NCBI GenBank assembly: GCA_910577045.1
Contig: CAJTLB010000020.1
Coordinates: forward strand, 1-59,736
Length of the DNA: 59,736 bases
DNA from: an uncultured Lachnospiraceae bacterium
Lineage (GTDB): Bacteria; Bacillota; Clostridia; Lachnospirales; Lachnospiraceae
Direction: 5' to 3'
In this document: one piece after another, positions 17,035-25,209 of the stretch
Layout of the letters: each line of letters begins with the position of its first letter
How positions within the stretch are numbered: the first letter of the stretch is position 1
Notes under the pieces: model-generated
The model's database searches: none
What the model was told of the DNA's origin: nothing
The model's input: the letters and a program-made list of their open reading frames with translations, nothing else
Program-made: the position numbers and the translations under genes

Positions 17035-18048
17035 ATGCTGTATATACGGACAGACATGAATAATAAAATAGCAACAGGGCATGTAATGAGATGTCTGGCG
17101 ATTGCTGATGCGGCAAGGGAACTAAATGAAGATACAACATTTATCCTAGCTGATAGGCAGGCAGAAGACTTTATAAAAGAAAAAGGTTTCCATACAATTA
17201 TACTTGGCACGGAATGGGATAATATGGATCAGGAAATCGGTTTTTTATTAGAAGTAGTAAATAAGGAAAACATAAAAGGAATATTGATTGACAGTTATAT
17301 GGTGACAGAACATTATTTGAAAACCTTGTCAGAACATATAAAAACAGCCTATATAGATGATTTGGATACATTTTTTTATCCGGTGCATATGTTAGTTTGT
17401 TATGCTATTTATTGGGAAAGCTTTGGTTATATAGAACATTATAAAAAGACAAAGTTATTGTTGGGGACAAAATACGCCCCATTAAGAAAAGTATTCCAAA
17501 ATTGTACAAAAAAAGAGGTAAAAGAAAAAATAGAAAATGTATTGCTTCTTTCTGGAGGAACCGATCGTTACCAAATATTAGAAGGAATTTTGGAAGAAAT
17601 AGAAAGAGGAAGGTATAAAAGGATAGATGTGGTATGTGGGAGATATTATAAGGATTATAAAGTATTATGTAGGAAATACCAAGCAGAAAAAAATATCTAT
17701 ATCCATAAAGCAGTAGATAATATAGAAGAATATATGAAACAGGCAGATATGGCAATTTCTGCCGGAGGAATGACATTATATGAATTATGTGCGTGTGGGA
17801 CGCCTGCTATATCGTATAGTTTTGCAGATAATCAATTGGAAAATGTTCTGCAATTCCAAAAAGAAGGTTTAATGGAGTATGCAGGCGATATTAGGACAAC
17901 AAATATTTATAAAAAAATAGCATCTATTCTTGAAAAATATAACCAAGATTTTGCATTACGGAAAGAGTGTTCCAATAAAATGCAGGATTTATTAGATGGC
18001 AATGGGGCAAAAAGAATTGCAGAGGAATTCATTCTATTTTTTCAATAA
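17035..18048 (+). CDS. pseG: UDP-2,4-diacetamido-2,4,6-trideoxy-altropyranose hydrolase, PseG
   Basis: 337 residues of GT-B-like fold. Removes UDP from the diacetylated sugar to supply PseI. Opens YIRTDMNNKIATGHVMRCLAIADA with the GHVMRC catalytic-histidine motif, then LIDSYMVTEHYL and YIDDLDTFFYPV. The MurG-like C-terminal nucleotide site has ISAGGMTLYELCACGTPAI. It has no fused acetyltransferase domain, consistent with a separate PseH. AGGGGAAAG precedes the ATG. Confidence 0.92.
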   Translation: MLYIRTDMNNKIATGHVMRCLAIADAARELNEDTTFILADRQAEDFIKEKGFHTIILGTEWDNMDQEIGFLLEVVNKENIKGILIDSYMVTEHYLKTLSEHIKTAYIDDLDTFFYPVHMLVCYAIYWESFGYIEHYKKTKLLLGTKYAPLRKVFQNCTKKEVKEKIENVLLLSGGTDRYQILEGILEEIERGRYKRIDVVCGRYYKDYKVLCRKYQAEKNIYIHKAVDNIEEYMKQADMAISAGGMTLYELCACGTPAISYSFADNQLENVLQFQKEGLMEYAGDIRTTNIYKKIASILEKYNQDFALRKECSNKMQDLLDGNGAKRIAEEFILFFQ

Positions 18049-18065
18049 ATTGGCAGGAGGGTAAA

Positions 18066-19119
18066 ATGCAAGAAGATAAAGTTGCAATAAGTATTATTGT
18101 TCCCGTATATAATGTAGAAAAATTTCTTCAAATGTGTATAGATAGTTTATTGTGCCAGACAATGAAAAATATAGAATATATTTTTATTAATGATGCGTCT
18201 ACGGATCATTCTTTGGGGATTTTAGAAAGAAATGCAAAAACAAATAAGCAAATAAAGGTAATTGATTCAAAAAAAAACCTATGCCAGGGAGGGGCTAGGA
18301 ATTTAGGGATAGCAGCGGCTTGTGGGGAATATATTGGGTTTGTAGACAGTGATGATTTAGTAATGCCAGATATGTATGCGCAATTATATAAAAAAGCACA
18401 AGAGACAGGTGCAGACGCTGTGTTTATACAATATGCCGCTATTGGTGAAAATAGCGGTTTAGATGCGATCGGGGGGGGGTATTCCGCTAATTCAGTGGAA
18501 TAAAAAGCTGCTTGCATTAGATGGTAAGATACTGGATGATAGAGGAAGAATGGATTTAATCGCATATCCTGTAGGCGGAATATGTTGTGGGTTATGGAAA
18601 AAGAGTGTGGTGGAAGAAAGTGGGATTACATTTCCACAACATTTAAAATATGAGGATAATTATTGGTCTTCTTTAATAAAATGTTTTTTAAAAAAAGTAG
18701 CTTTTTTGCCTGAAATAAAATATTATTACAGGCAGAATTCTGTTTCAACCGTACATAAAAGAAATGTCAGCTACCATTTTGATAGGGTAGAAATTGAAAA
18801 AAAGTTACTTGCAGACGTAAAAAAGCTGGGATTTTATAATAAATATTATCAGGCATGGGAATATATTTATATTTTCCGTTATGCGTTTAATACTTATTGG
18901 ATTTACCAAGAGCAATTTGACCAGCGGCCTTTACTGAAAATGAGGCAAGTAATAATAGATTTAAGAAAAGAATTTCCAAATTGGAATAAAAATGAATATT
19001 ATATGGAAATAAGTAACCAGAAAGGAAAATGTTTTAATTATTTGGTATCAAAAGCCCCTATTTTAATGGCTTTGTGCTACCCTATAATAAAAAAAGCACG
19101 CCATAGAAGAAATAAATAG
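18066..19119 (+). pseudogene. Family 2 glycosyltransferase, frame-broken at a G9 tract (probably phase OFF)
   Basis: The first frame (18066-18503) encodes ISIIVPVYNVEKFLQMCIDS, INDASTDHS and the DXD site FVDSDDLVMPDMYAQL of a GT2 enzyme, then stops soon after the G tract. The second frame (to 19119) continues the same protein: PLIQWNKKLL, the acceptor-region EDNYWSSLIKCFLKK and a long C-terminal region. With 8 or 11 Gs the two join into a 350-residue enzyme; with 9 the product is a 145-residue fragment without the acceptor half. Both halves are otherwise undamaged, which argues for a reversible switch rather than decay. GGCAGGAGGG precedes the ATG. It lies between pseG and pseF, so it may add or decorate the pseudaminic acid residue. 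Confidence 0.85.
18471..18479 (+). repeat. Poly-G tract of nine G inside the GT2 gene
   Basis: Nine Gs after GATC and before TATT, inside the coding region at about codon 136. Eight Gs give ATC GGG GGG GGT ATT, which keeps the full glycosyltransferase frame; nine give an early stop at 18503. Together with the tract at 16838 this makes two equal-length G tracts within 1.7 kb. Confidence 0.85.
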
Positions 19120-19144
19120 TGAGTCAAAAAGGTGGTATAGAAAA

Positions 19145-19849
19145 ATGGATAAAAAAAGTATTGCAATTATAACAGCAAGAGGAGGAAGCAAACGGGTTCC
19201 AAAAAAAAATATCCGGGAATTCTGTGGAAAACCAATTCTATCTTATTCGATTCAAGCGGCTCTTTCTTGCAATTTATTTGATGAGGTTATGGTATCAACA
19301 GATAGTAGGGAGATTGCAGATATAGCAGAGGCTTACGGGGCTAAAGTCCCTTTTTTTAGAAGTTTAGCCACATCAGGCGATTATGCCACCACATCAGACG
19401 TATTAATAGAAGTGTTGTTTGAATATGAAAAGCTGGGAGTTTCTTTTGATAAGCTGTGTTGTATTTATCCAACGGCACCATTTGTAACAGCAGAAAAATT
19501 AGAGATGGCAATGAGGCTTTTGGATAATATAGAAGTGGATTCTGTTATTCCAGTAACTGCATTTTCATTTCCACCTATGAGGGGAATGTATATAAGGAAT
19601 GGGTTTTTAGAATATAGTTATCCAGAATATGTAAAGAAACGGTCACAGGATATTGAAACTATGTATCATGATAGCGGGCAGTTTTATTGTATAAAAACAA
19701 AGGTATTTTTGCAGACAAAAACATTAGTACCAGAAAAAACGAAGGCGATTATTTTGCCAGAGATGGAAATACAAGATATTGATACTTTAGAAGATTGGGA
19801 ATTGGCAGAGTTAAAGTATCAAAATATGGCGTGTAGGAAAACCATTTGA
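19145..19849 (+). CDS. pseF: CMP-pseudaminic acid cytidylyltransferase, PseF
   Basis: 234 residues. Activates pseudaminic acid with CTP to CMP-Pse, the glycosyltransferase donor. The nucleotide-binding opening is AIITARGGSKRVPKKNIREFCGK (given here in part of the family form ARGGSKRVPKKN), followed by VSTDSREIADIAEAYGA, CCIYPTAPFV and the C-terminal MEIQDIDTLEDWELAEL. The YHDSGQFY motif is typical of PseF. Last gene of the glycan locus. Confidence 0.93.
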   Translation: MDKKSIAIITARGGSKRVPKKNIREFCGKPILSYSIQAALSCNLFDEVMVSTDSREIADIAEAYGAKVPFFRSLATSGDYATTSDVLIEVLFEYEKLGVSFDKLCCIYPTAPFVTAEKLEMAMRLLDNIEVDSVIPVTAFSFPPMRGMYIRNGFLEYSYPEYVKKRSQDIETMYHDSGQFYCIKTKVFLQTKTLVPEKTKAIILPEMEIQDIDTLEDWELAELKYQNMACRKTI

Positions 19850-20090
19850 GAATGAATGGCATTGCTGTTTAGGTAATTATAGTTTCATTATATTAGAAGA
19901 AGTTTAAACCATTTGTGGTTCTGTAAGCTGTTCTAGTTCCTCAATAGTAAGCCTTGGATTTTCCCTTGTTTTTGCCCTTATGGGTATTTTACAAGGGGTA
20001 ATTTTTACTATACAACAATTAAAAAATGAAATAGGTTGTTTTCTAGCTAGAATTTGCATATAATGTAAGTGGAAGTGAGGTGCATATAGA
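19850..20090. other. Intergenic stretch between pseF and the toxin-antitoxin pair
   Basis: No convincing gene. On the minus strand about 19904-19985 reads TRENPRLTIEELEQLTEPQM, which looks like the tail of a real small protein but has no plausible start or body, so it may be a relic. The right part should hold the phd promoter. Confidence 0.35.
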
Positions 20091-20333
20091 ATGACAATAG
20101 ATACAAACACAATGATTTCAATTACTGAAGCAAACCAAAATTTTTCAAAAGTAGCCAAAATAGTTGATGAACATGGAACGGCGGTTATTTTGAAAAATAA
20201 TGTGCCCAAATATTTGGTCATTGATTTCAGTAAAGCGGAAAAAGAAAAAGTTGCCAGCAATGAAGATGTCCTTGCAATATCTGAACGGTTAATAAAACAA
20301 AATATGGAAGCATATAAGGTTCTTGCAAAATGA
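20091..20333 (+). CDS. phd: Phd/YefM-family antitoxin
   Basis: 80 residues. The N-terminal ITEANQNFSKVAKIVDEHGTAV and ILKNNVPKYLVIDF are the Phd/YefM DNA-binding fold. The C-terminal tail (residues 50-80) would be the disordered segment that wraps and inhibits the Doc toxin. GAGGTG precedes the ATG. It overlaps the toxin gene by four bases (ATGA), the classical coupled arrangement, and such antitoxins usually repress their own operon together with the toxin. Confidence 0.9.
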   Translation: MTIDTNTMISITEANQNFSKVAKIVDEHGTAVILKNNVPKYLVIDFSKAEKEKVASNEDVLAISERLIKQNMEAYKVLAK

Positions 20334-20746
20334 TTGTGTTAAGCAAAGAACAGGTACTAAAACTCTATGCAAACTTAATAAAAGCCACTGGAGGAAGTGA
20401 TGGTATTCGTGACGGAGGAATGCTGGATATGGCGTTAAATAATCCGTTTCAGTCATTTGATGGAAAGGAGCTTTATCCAAGTATTCAGGCAAAGGCAGCA
20501 CGGCTTTGTTTTGGATTGCTAAAAAACCATGTAATGCTGGACGGAAACAAAAGGCTTGGTACGCATGTTATGTTGGTGTTTCTGGCATTAAATGGATATG
20601 AATTGTATTACAGCCAAAAGGAGTTAAGTGATGTAATTCTTGCATTGGCATCTGGTGATATTGGCGAAAAGGAAATCTTACGATGGATTATTGAACATCA
20701 ACAATATTTGTATGGAGATTTTTATAATAAAACGACCCAATACTAG
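20330..20746 (+). CDS. doc: Doc/Fic-family toxin
   Basis: 138 residues. Doc toxins have a Fic fold and phosphorylate elongation factor Tu, stopping translation. The catalytic loop reads HVMLDGNKRLGTHVML (about residues 71-86), matching H-x-F-x-(D/N)-(A/G)-N-K-R except that the Phe position is Met. GGSDGIRDGGMLDMALNNPFQSF (abbreviated here as the GIRDGGMLDMAL region) is the usual Doc N-terminal pattern. The kinase-type loop lacks the Gly-rich extension of AMPylating Fic enzymes. Likely active; the Met substitution is conservative. Confidence 0.92.
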   Translation: MIVLSKEQVLKLYANLIKATGGSDGIRDGGMLDMALNNPFQSFDGKELYPSIQAKAARLCFGLLKNHVMLDGNKRLGTHVMLVFLALNGYELYYSQKELSDVILALASGDIGEKEILRWIIEHQQYLYGDFYNKTTQY

Positions 20747-20829
20747 GCAGATAAGTTTTATAAGTAGATATCTCCTATGTATTGGGTTTGTGTTGCAGAG
20801 CTGGCTACAATATTATGTAGCTGGCTCAA

Positions 20830-20967
20830 ATGGGTACGAATACTGTGGGTAATCTAAGAGAAGAATCCATTGTTATTGCAAGGAACGGAACCCCAGATAT
20901 AAGGATATTGACAGGAGTTAGTATAAATGCCAAATTAAAATATGTGCGTCATCTATTTTTCTAAGAT
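20830..20967 (+). pseudogene. Possible antitoxin fragment (VapB/Phd-like)
   Basis: A short frame MGTNTVGNLREESIVIARNG continuing TPDIRIL resembles the strand pair 'IVIARNGKPVARL' of Phd/VapB-type antitoxins. It has no normal N-terminal helix, no good ribosome site and no toxin partner, and overlaps the end of the convergent gene. Most likely a relic. Confidence 0.3.
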
Positions 20968-21385
20968 TATTGAGTAAGGCAGTATAAGCAGTTTGTCCAA
21001 TTTTTCCGTAATCACTCTGAAAAAAATCATTTATATATTGTGAAATTTTGTTGTAGTCAATTATATCTTCTAATGATAAAAGCTGTTCTTTATTGCACAG
21101 CACAATTATGTCAAAATCATCTGTGATTTCACGCCATTTTTCTGCCATGTCTGTTGTTATATTATCTCTCACATCTACTCCAAGGGCTGTTTTGAAATAG
21201 TCAAATAGTGCGATAAAAACTTCACCAGAACATGGATTTTCTAATTTTTCCTCAGAATCTTTTAATTCATGATATATTTTTTTTATTAAAACTTCTGCTT
21301 CAGTTAGATTATTATTTTTTATCAGTTCCACTAACATTCTATAATTGTTTTTTGGACATATCCCAAAACTGCCTATTATTGACAT
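20918..21385 (-). CDS. Hypothetical protein of 155 residues
   Basis: Not recognised. The start at 21385 is well supported by AGGAGG about 9-10 bases upstream on the minus strand. The protein is soluble, acidic and probably all-helical (for example NNLTEAEVLIKKIYHELKD). It has no signal peptide or clear catalytic motif. Its size, acidity and place beside a toxin-antitoxin pair would fit an immunity-type protein, but that is only a guess from context. Confidence 0.6.
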   Translation of the reverse strand: MSIIGSFGICPKNNYRMLVELIKNNNLTEAEVLIKKIYHELKDSEEKLENPCSGEVFIALFDYFKTALGVDVRDNITTDMAEKWREITDDFDIIVLCNKEQLLSLEDIIDYNKISQYINDFFQSDYGKIGQTAYTALLNNLRKIDDAHILIWHLY

Positions 21386-21566
21386 AATATTCTTTTACCT
21401 CCTGATTCTAATTTGGTGTTTTGACAAGCTCCATTATACCATAAAATAAGAAAATATAGAAATAAAGTTCCGCTAAATTTCTTTGCCAGGTAATACTTGA
21501 AATAGAATAAGTTTGCCCCAATTAGAATAATATTTCGCCCAATTGGAAGAATTGTAGAAAAAAGGA

Positions 21567-21596
21567 TTGCAATATTGGTAAAAAAGTGTATATTAT
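21567..21596 (+). promoter_or_regulatory. Probable promoter of the metal-export operon
   Basis: TTGCAA (21567-21572) and TATTAT (21591-21596) are separated by 18 bases. The -10 overlaps the left arm of the inverted repeat at 21592-21629, so a repressor bound there would block RNA polymerase. Confidence 0.55.
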
Positions 21597-21629
21597 AATT
21601 AAACGATTAAATAAACGTTTAATTATAAT
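21592..21629. promoter_or_regulatory. Operator-like inverted repeat before the metal genes
   Basis: ATTATAATTAAACG (21592-21605) is perfectly repeated in inverse at 21616-21629, with a 10-base spacer. It overlaps the probable -10 and lies about 20 bases before the chaperone start. Layout fits a dimeric metal-responsive repressor such as ArsR/SmtB type, but no such gene is present in this window. Confidence 0.6.
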
Positions 21630-21649
21630 AGGAAAAGGAGAACCAGAGT

Positions 21650-21868
21650 ATGAAAAAGACATATAAAATTGAGGTGGACTGTGCAAATTGTGCAAATAAA
21701 ATGGAGGATGCGGCAAAAAAGACCACAGGTGTAAAAAATGCAGTAGTAAATTTTATGACATTAAAAATGAGCGTAGAGTTTGAAGAGGGACAGGATCCAA
21801 AAGAAGTTATGCAGAAAGTGCGTGCAAATTGTAAAAAAGTAGAAGATGATTGCGAAATCTTTATTTAA
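21650..21868 (+). CDS. Heavy-metal-associated (HMA) domain protein
   Basis: 72 residues, a single HMA fold with the metal-binding motif DCANCANKME near residues 10-19 (C-x-x-C) and AVVNFMTLKMSV. Binds a soft metal ion in the cytoplasm and probably hands it to the ATPase encoded 67 bases downstream, which lacks its own N-terminal HMA domain. The acidic tail (KVEDDCEIFI) includes a further Cys that might help bind metal. AAAAGGAG precedes the ATG. Confidence 0.88.
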   Translation: MKKTYKIEVDCANCANKMEDAAKKTTGVKNAVVNFMTLKMSVEFEEGQDPKEVMQKVRANCKKVEDDCEIFI

Positions 21869-21935
21869 CCTAATAAAAGTGGCGATAATAAAGCTATAAA
21901 AAAATATGTAAAAAATAACAAGAATAAGGAGAATT

Positions 21936-23819
21936 ATGAATAAAAAGCAGAAAAAGATGCTTGCTAGGATTATTATATCGGCAATTTTAATGGTAGCCAT
22001 CAATTTTCTGCCAGTAAAGGGGATTGTCCGTTTTATATGTTATTTAGTGCCTTACCTAATTATTGGTTATGATATTCTACTAAAAGCATGGAAAGGCATT
22101 AAAAACCGGCAGATGTTTGATGAAAGTTTTTTAATGGCGATAGCAACGATTGGGGCGATGGCATTAGCAGTATACAAAGATGGGGATTATACAGAGGCAA
22201 TTGCAGTTATGCTGTTTTACCAGATTGGGGAATGGTTCCAAAGTTATGCAGTTGGCAAAAGCCGCAAAAATATCAGTGAATTAATGGATATACGCCCAGA
22301 CTATGCAAATATAGAACAGAATGGGAAATTGGAGCAGGTTGATCCAGATGAAGTAGAGATTGGCAGTATTATTATAGTGCAGCCAGGAGAAAAAGTACCA
22401 ATTGATGGAATTGTAATAGAAGGGAATTCTAGTTTAAATACAAGTGCATTAACTGGTGAAAGTATGCCGCGGGAAGTTAGTGCAGGGGAAGAAATTATTA
22501 GTGGCTGCATTAATATGACAGGCAGGATAAAAATTCAAACTACAAAAGAGTTTGGGGAATCAACGGTTTCTAAAATTTTAGACCTTGTAGAAAATGCAAG
22601 TTCTCGTAAGTCAAAATCAGAGGATTTTATCTCGAAATTTGCAAGGGTATATACGCCGTTAGTATGTTATAGTGCACTTGCACTCGCTATCCTTCCGCCA
22701 CTTGTAAGAATAATTATTTTGGGGATTCCAGCAGAGTGGGGAGAATGGATTTACCGGGCATTGACATTTTTGGTTATTAGCTGCCCATGTGCTTTGGTGG
22801 TAAGTATCCCATTAAGCTTTTTTGCAGGGATTGGCGGCGCAAGTAAGGCAGGGGTGCTTGTAAAAGGCTCTAATTATTTAGAAACATTGTCCCAGACAAA
22901 ATATGTAGTATTTGATAAAACAGGGACTTTGACACAAGGTGTGTTTGAAGTAAATGGAATCCACCATAATCAATTGGAAAATGAAAAATTAGTGGAATAT
23001 GCAGCGTTGGCAGAAAGTGCTTCTTCCCATCCAATTAGTAAAAGTTTGCAGCGTGCATATGGAAAAGAGCTTGACCTTAGCAGGGTGGCAGAGGTACAGG
23101 AAATTAGCGGGAATGGGGTAATTGCCAAAGTAGATGGAAAAGAAGTTGCTGCTGGGAATTCAAAATTAATGAAGTATTTAGGGGTAGAATATAAAGACTG
23201 CCATTGTGTAGGGACAATTATCCATATAGCAATAGATAGAGAATATAGCGGGCATATTGTAATATCCGATAGGGTAAAGGAAAATTCTAAGGCTGCCATC
23301 AGGGCATTAAAAGCGTCTGGCGTAGAGAAAACAGTAATGCTTACAGGAGACGCAAAAGCTATAGCAGAACAAGTAGCATCCTCCTTGGGGATTGATAAAG
23401 TATATAGTGAACTTCTTCCAGCTGGGAAGGTTTCTAAGGTAGAAGAACTTTTAAAGGAGAAACCTGCAAAAGCAAAATTAGCATTTGTAGGGGATGGCAT
23501 TAATGATGCGCCTGTCCTTTCTAGGGCGGATATTGGTATTGCAATGGGCGCAATGGGTTCTGATGCTGCAATTGAAGCGGCAGATGTAGTGCTAATGGAT
23601 GATGATCCTATGAAAATAGCAAAGGCAATCCGAATATCCAGAAAATGTTTGCGCATTGTTTATGAAAATATTTGGTTTGCCATTGGCATAAAAGTACTTT
23701 GCCTTGCACTTGGCGCATTAGGGATTGCTAATATGTGGCTTGCTGTATTTGCAGACGTAGGCGTTATGGTACTTGCTGTATTAAATGCGATCCGTGCATT
23801 ATTTGTAAAAAAGTTATAG
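21936..23819 (+). CDS. cadA: P1B-type heavy-metal ATPase (Zn/Cd/Pb export)
   Basis: 627 residues. Uses ATP to export divalent soft metals. Visible are the actuator TGE loop (ALTGESMPRE), the membrane metal site SCPCALVVSIPLSF, the phosphorylation site DKTGTLT, the SSHPIS motif binding ATP, and GDGINDAPVLSRADIGIAMG. The last helix has FADVGVMVLAVLNAIRAL, whose Asp is typical of Zn/Cd pumps rather than Cu pumps. The N-terminus starts directly with membrane helices, so the usual metal-binding domain is provided by the separate small protein upstream. AATAAGGAG precedes ATG. Confidence 0.95.
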   Translation: MNKKQKKMLARIIISAILMVAINFLPVKGIVRFICYLVPYLIIGYDILLKAWKGIKNRQMFDESFLMAIATIGAMALAVYKDGDYTEAIAVMLFYQIGEWFQSYAVGKSRKNISELMDIRPDYANIEQNGKLEQVDPDEVEIGSIIIVQPGEKVPIDGIVIEGNSSLNTSALTGESMPREVSAGEEIISGCINMTGRIKIQTTKEFGESTVSKILDLVENASSRKSKSEDFISKFARVYTPLVCYSALALAILPPLVRIIILGIPAEWGEWIYRALTFLVISCPCALVVSIPLSFFAGIGGASKAGVLVKGSNYLETLSQTKYVVFDKTGTLTQGVFEVNGIHHNQLENEKLVEYAALAESASSHPISKSLQRAYGKELDLSRVAEVQEISGNGVIAKVDGKEVAAGNSKLMKYLGVEYKDCHCVGTIIHIAIDREYSGHIVISDRVKENSKAAIRALKASGVEKTVMLTGDAKAIAEQVASSLGIDKVYSELLPAGKVSKVEELLKEKPAKAKLAFVGDGINDAPVLSRADIGIAMGAMGSDAAIEAADVVLMDDDPMKIAKAIRISRKCLRIVYENIWFAIGIKVLCLALGALGIANMWLAVFADVGVMVLAVLNAIRALFVKKL

Positions 23820-23833
23820 GAAAAGATATTTGT

Positions 23834-23867
23834 AAAAAGGCATGTGCGTTGTGGCACATGCCTTTTT
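23834..23867 (+). terminator. Intrinsic terminator after the metal ATPase
   Basis: AAAAAGGCATGTGC (23834-23847) pairs with GCACATGCCTTTTT (23854-23867) across a 6-base loop, ending in a T run, 15 bases after the stop codon. Confidence 0.85.
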
Positions 23868-23961
23868 ATTATACGCAGGGAAAGTAGGGTGTAAAAGTGG
23901 CGCATAGGGTGCAATAAGCAGGGGAGGACGTTTCCCTTGCCTTGTTTAAAGAAATATTTAT

Positions 23962-23990
23962 TTGGTTAAATTTAGTTGAGAAATTATAAT
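23962..23990 (+). promoter_or_regulatory. Probable promoter of the rhamnose genes
   Basis: TTGGTT (23962-23967), a 17-base spacer and a consensus TATAAT (23985-23990), ending 45 bases before the mutarotase start. Confidence 0.6.
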
Positions 23991-24034
23991 AAATGAGTTA
24001 TGATATAGAAAAAGCGACAGGAGGTTATACTATT

Positions 24035-24346
24035 ATGGTGAAGGGATTTAAAATGAAGCTGTATAAAGGCTGTGAGGCAGAATATGAAAAGAGGCATAAT
24101 GAGTTATGGGATGAGATGAAGGATATGATCCATGAGCATGGAGGAAAGAATTATACTATTTTCTTAGATAAAGAGACACTGACTTTATTTGGCTATATTG
24201 AGATTGAAGATGAAGAGAAATGGGCAAAGGGGGCTGATACAGCCATTAACCGCAAGTGGTGGGATTTTATGGCAGACATTATGGAGACAAATCCAGATAA
24301 TAGCCCTGTGTCTATTGATCTTCAAACCGTATTTCATTTAGATTAA
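24035..24346 (+). CDS. rhaM: L-rhamnose mutarotase
   Basis: 103 residues, the normal length. Interconverts alpha and beta L-rhamnose so that the isomerase receives its anomer. GFKMKLYKGCEAEYEKRHNE carries the substrate-binding His, and NYTIFLDKETLTLFGYIE and the WWDFMADIM pattern near the C-terminus are characteristic. ATG 24035 is chosen over 23993 because GGAGG lies at 24020-24024. The gene leads a short operon with rhaD, but isomerase and kinase genes are absent here. Confidence 0.9.
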   Translation: MVKGFKMKLYKGCEAEYEKRHNELWDEMKDMIHEHGGKNYTIFLDKETLTLFGYIEIEDEEKWAKGADTAINRKWWDFMADIMETNPDNSPVSIDLQTVFHLD

Positions 24347-24369
24347 TGTAGTTTGGGAAGGAGAATGTT

Positions 24370-25200
24370 ATGAGGATTCTGGAATCTAAATTTGTACAAG
24401 GATTTATTAAAATGGCTGATGATGGCTTTATGCAGGGATGGCATGAAAGAAATGGCGGGAATTTAAGCTATCGTTTAAAGCCAGAAGAGGTAGAATCCAT
24501 TAAGCCCCGTTTAAATGCACCAGGAAGCTGGACGCCAATTGGGACTAGTGTACCAGGTTTGGCAGGGGAATATTTTCTTGTAACAGGGAGTGGGAAGTAT
24601 TTTCGTAATATTAAGGTAGATCCAGAAGTTTGCATTGCTATTATTGAACTTGATGATAAGGGAGAAAATTATAGGATTCGTTGGGGGCTTGTAGAAGGAG
24701 GAGTGCCTACCAGCGAGCTGCCTTCCCATTTAATGAACCACGAGGTAAAGAAGCGTGTAACAAACGGGAAGCACCGTGTTATTTATCATGCGCATACTAC
24801 CAATACAATTGCATTGACCTTTGTATTGCCTTTAAGTGATGAGGTATTTACAAGGGAGCTGTGGGAAATGGCAACAGAGTGCCCTGTAGTATTTCCAGAA
24901 GGCGTTGGCGTAATCGGCTGGATGGTGCCAGGCGGGAGGGATATTGCCATTGAGACAAGCCGTTTAATGGAAAAGTATAATGTAGCGATTTGGGCGCACC
25001 ATGGCATGTTCTGCTCTGGGGAAGATTTTGATTTAACATTTGGCCTTATGCACACAGTAGAGAAATCAGCAGAAATTTTATTAAAAGTCCTTGCTGTGGC
25101 CCCAAATAAATTGCAAACAATCCAGCCACAGAATTTTAGGGATTTGGCAGAAGGGTTCCATTTAACATTGCCAGAAAAATTTTTGTATGAAAAAGAATAG
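24370..25200 (+). CDS. rhaD: Rhamnulose-1-phosphate aldolase
   Basis: A 276-residue class II (zinc) aldolase. Splits rhamnulose-1-phosphate into dihydroxyacetone phosphate and L-lactaldehyde. Visible are GWHERNGGNLSYRL near the start, LVTGSGKYFRN for phosphate binding, the metal-binding YHAHTTNTIAL, and a second histidine region WAHHGMFCSG. Length matches RhaD. The lactaldehyde product is usually reduced to 1,2-propanediol in anaerobes. AAGGAGAATG lies at the start. Confidence 0.95.
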   Translation: MRILESKFVQGFIKMADDGFMQGWHERNGGNLSYRLKPEEVESIKPRLNAPGSWTPIGTSVPGLAGEYFLVTGSGKYFRNIKVDPEVCIAIIELDDKGENYRIRWGLVEGGVPTSELPSHLMNHEVKKRVTNGKHRVIYHAHTTNTIALTFVLPLSDEVFTRELWEMATECPVVFPEGVGVIGWMVPGGRDIAIETSRLMEKYNVAIWAHHGMFCSGEDFDLTFGLMHTVEKSAEILLKVLAVAPNKLQTIQPQNFRDLAEGFHLTLPEKFLYEKE

Positions 25201-25209
25201 GGACATACA

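Noticed and set aside
16838..18479. Programmed ribosomal frameshifting on the G9 tracts
   Set aside because: No slippery heptamer with a stimulatory hairpin is evident, and replication slippage explains two equal G tracts in a glycan locus more simply.
19904..20260. A 118-residue minus-strand frame across the phd start
   Set aside because: It overlaps the phd coding region and has no ribosome site. Only its last 20 residues look protein-like.
22970..23656. A 228-residue minus-strand frame opposite the metal ATPase
   Set aside because: It is the antisense of conserved P-type ATPase motifs, with low-complexity Ser/Ala composition typical of a shadow frame.
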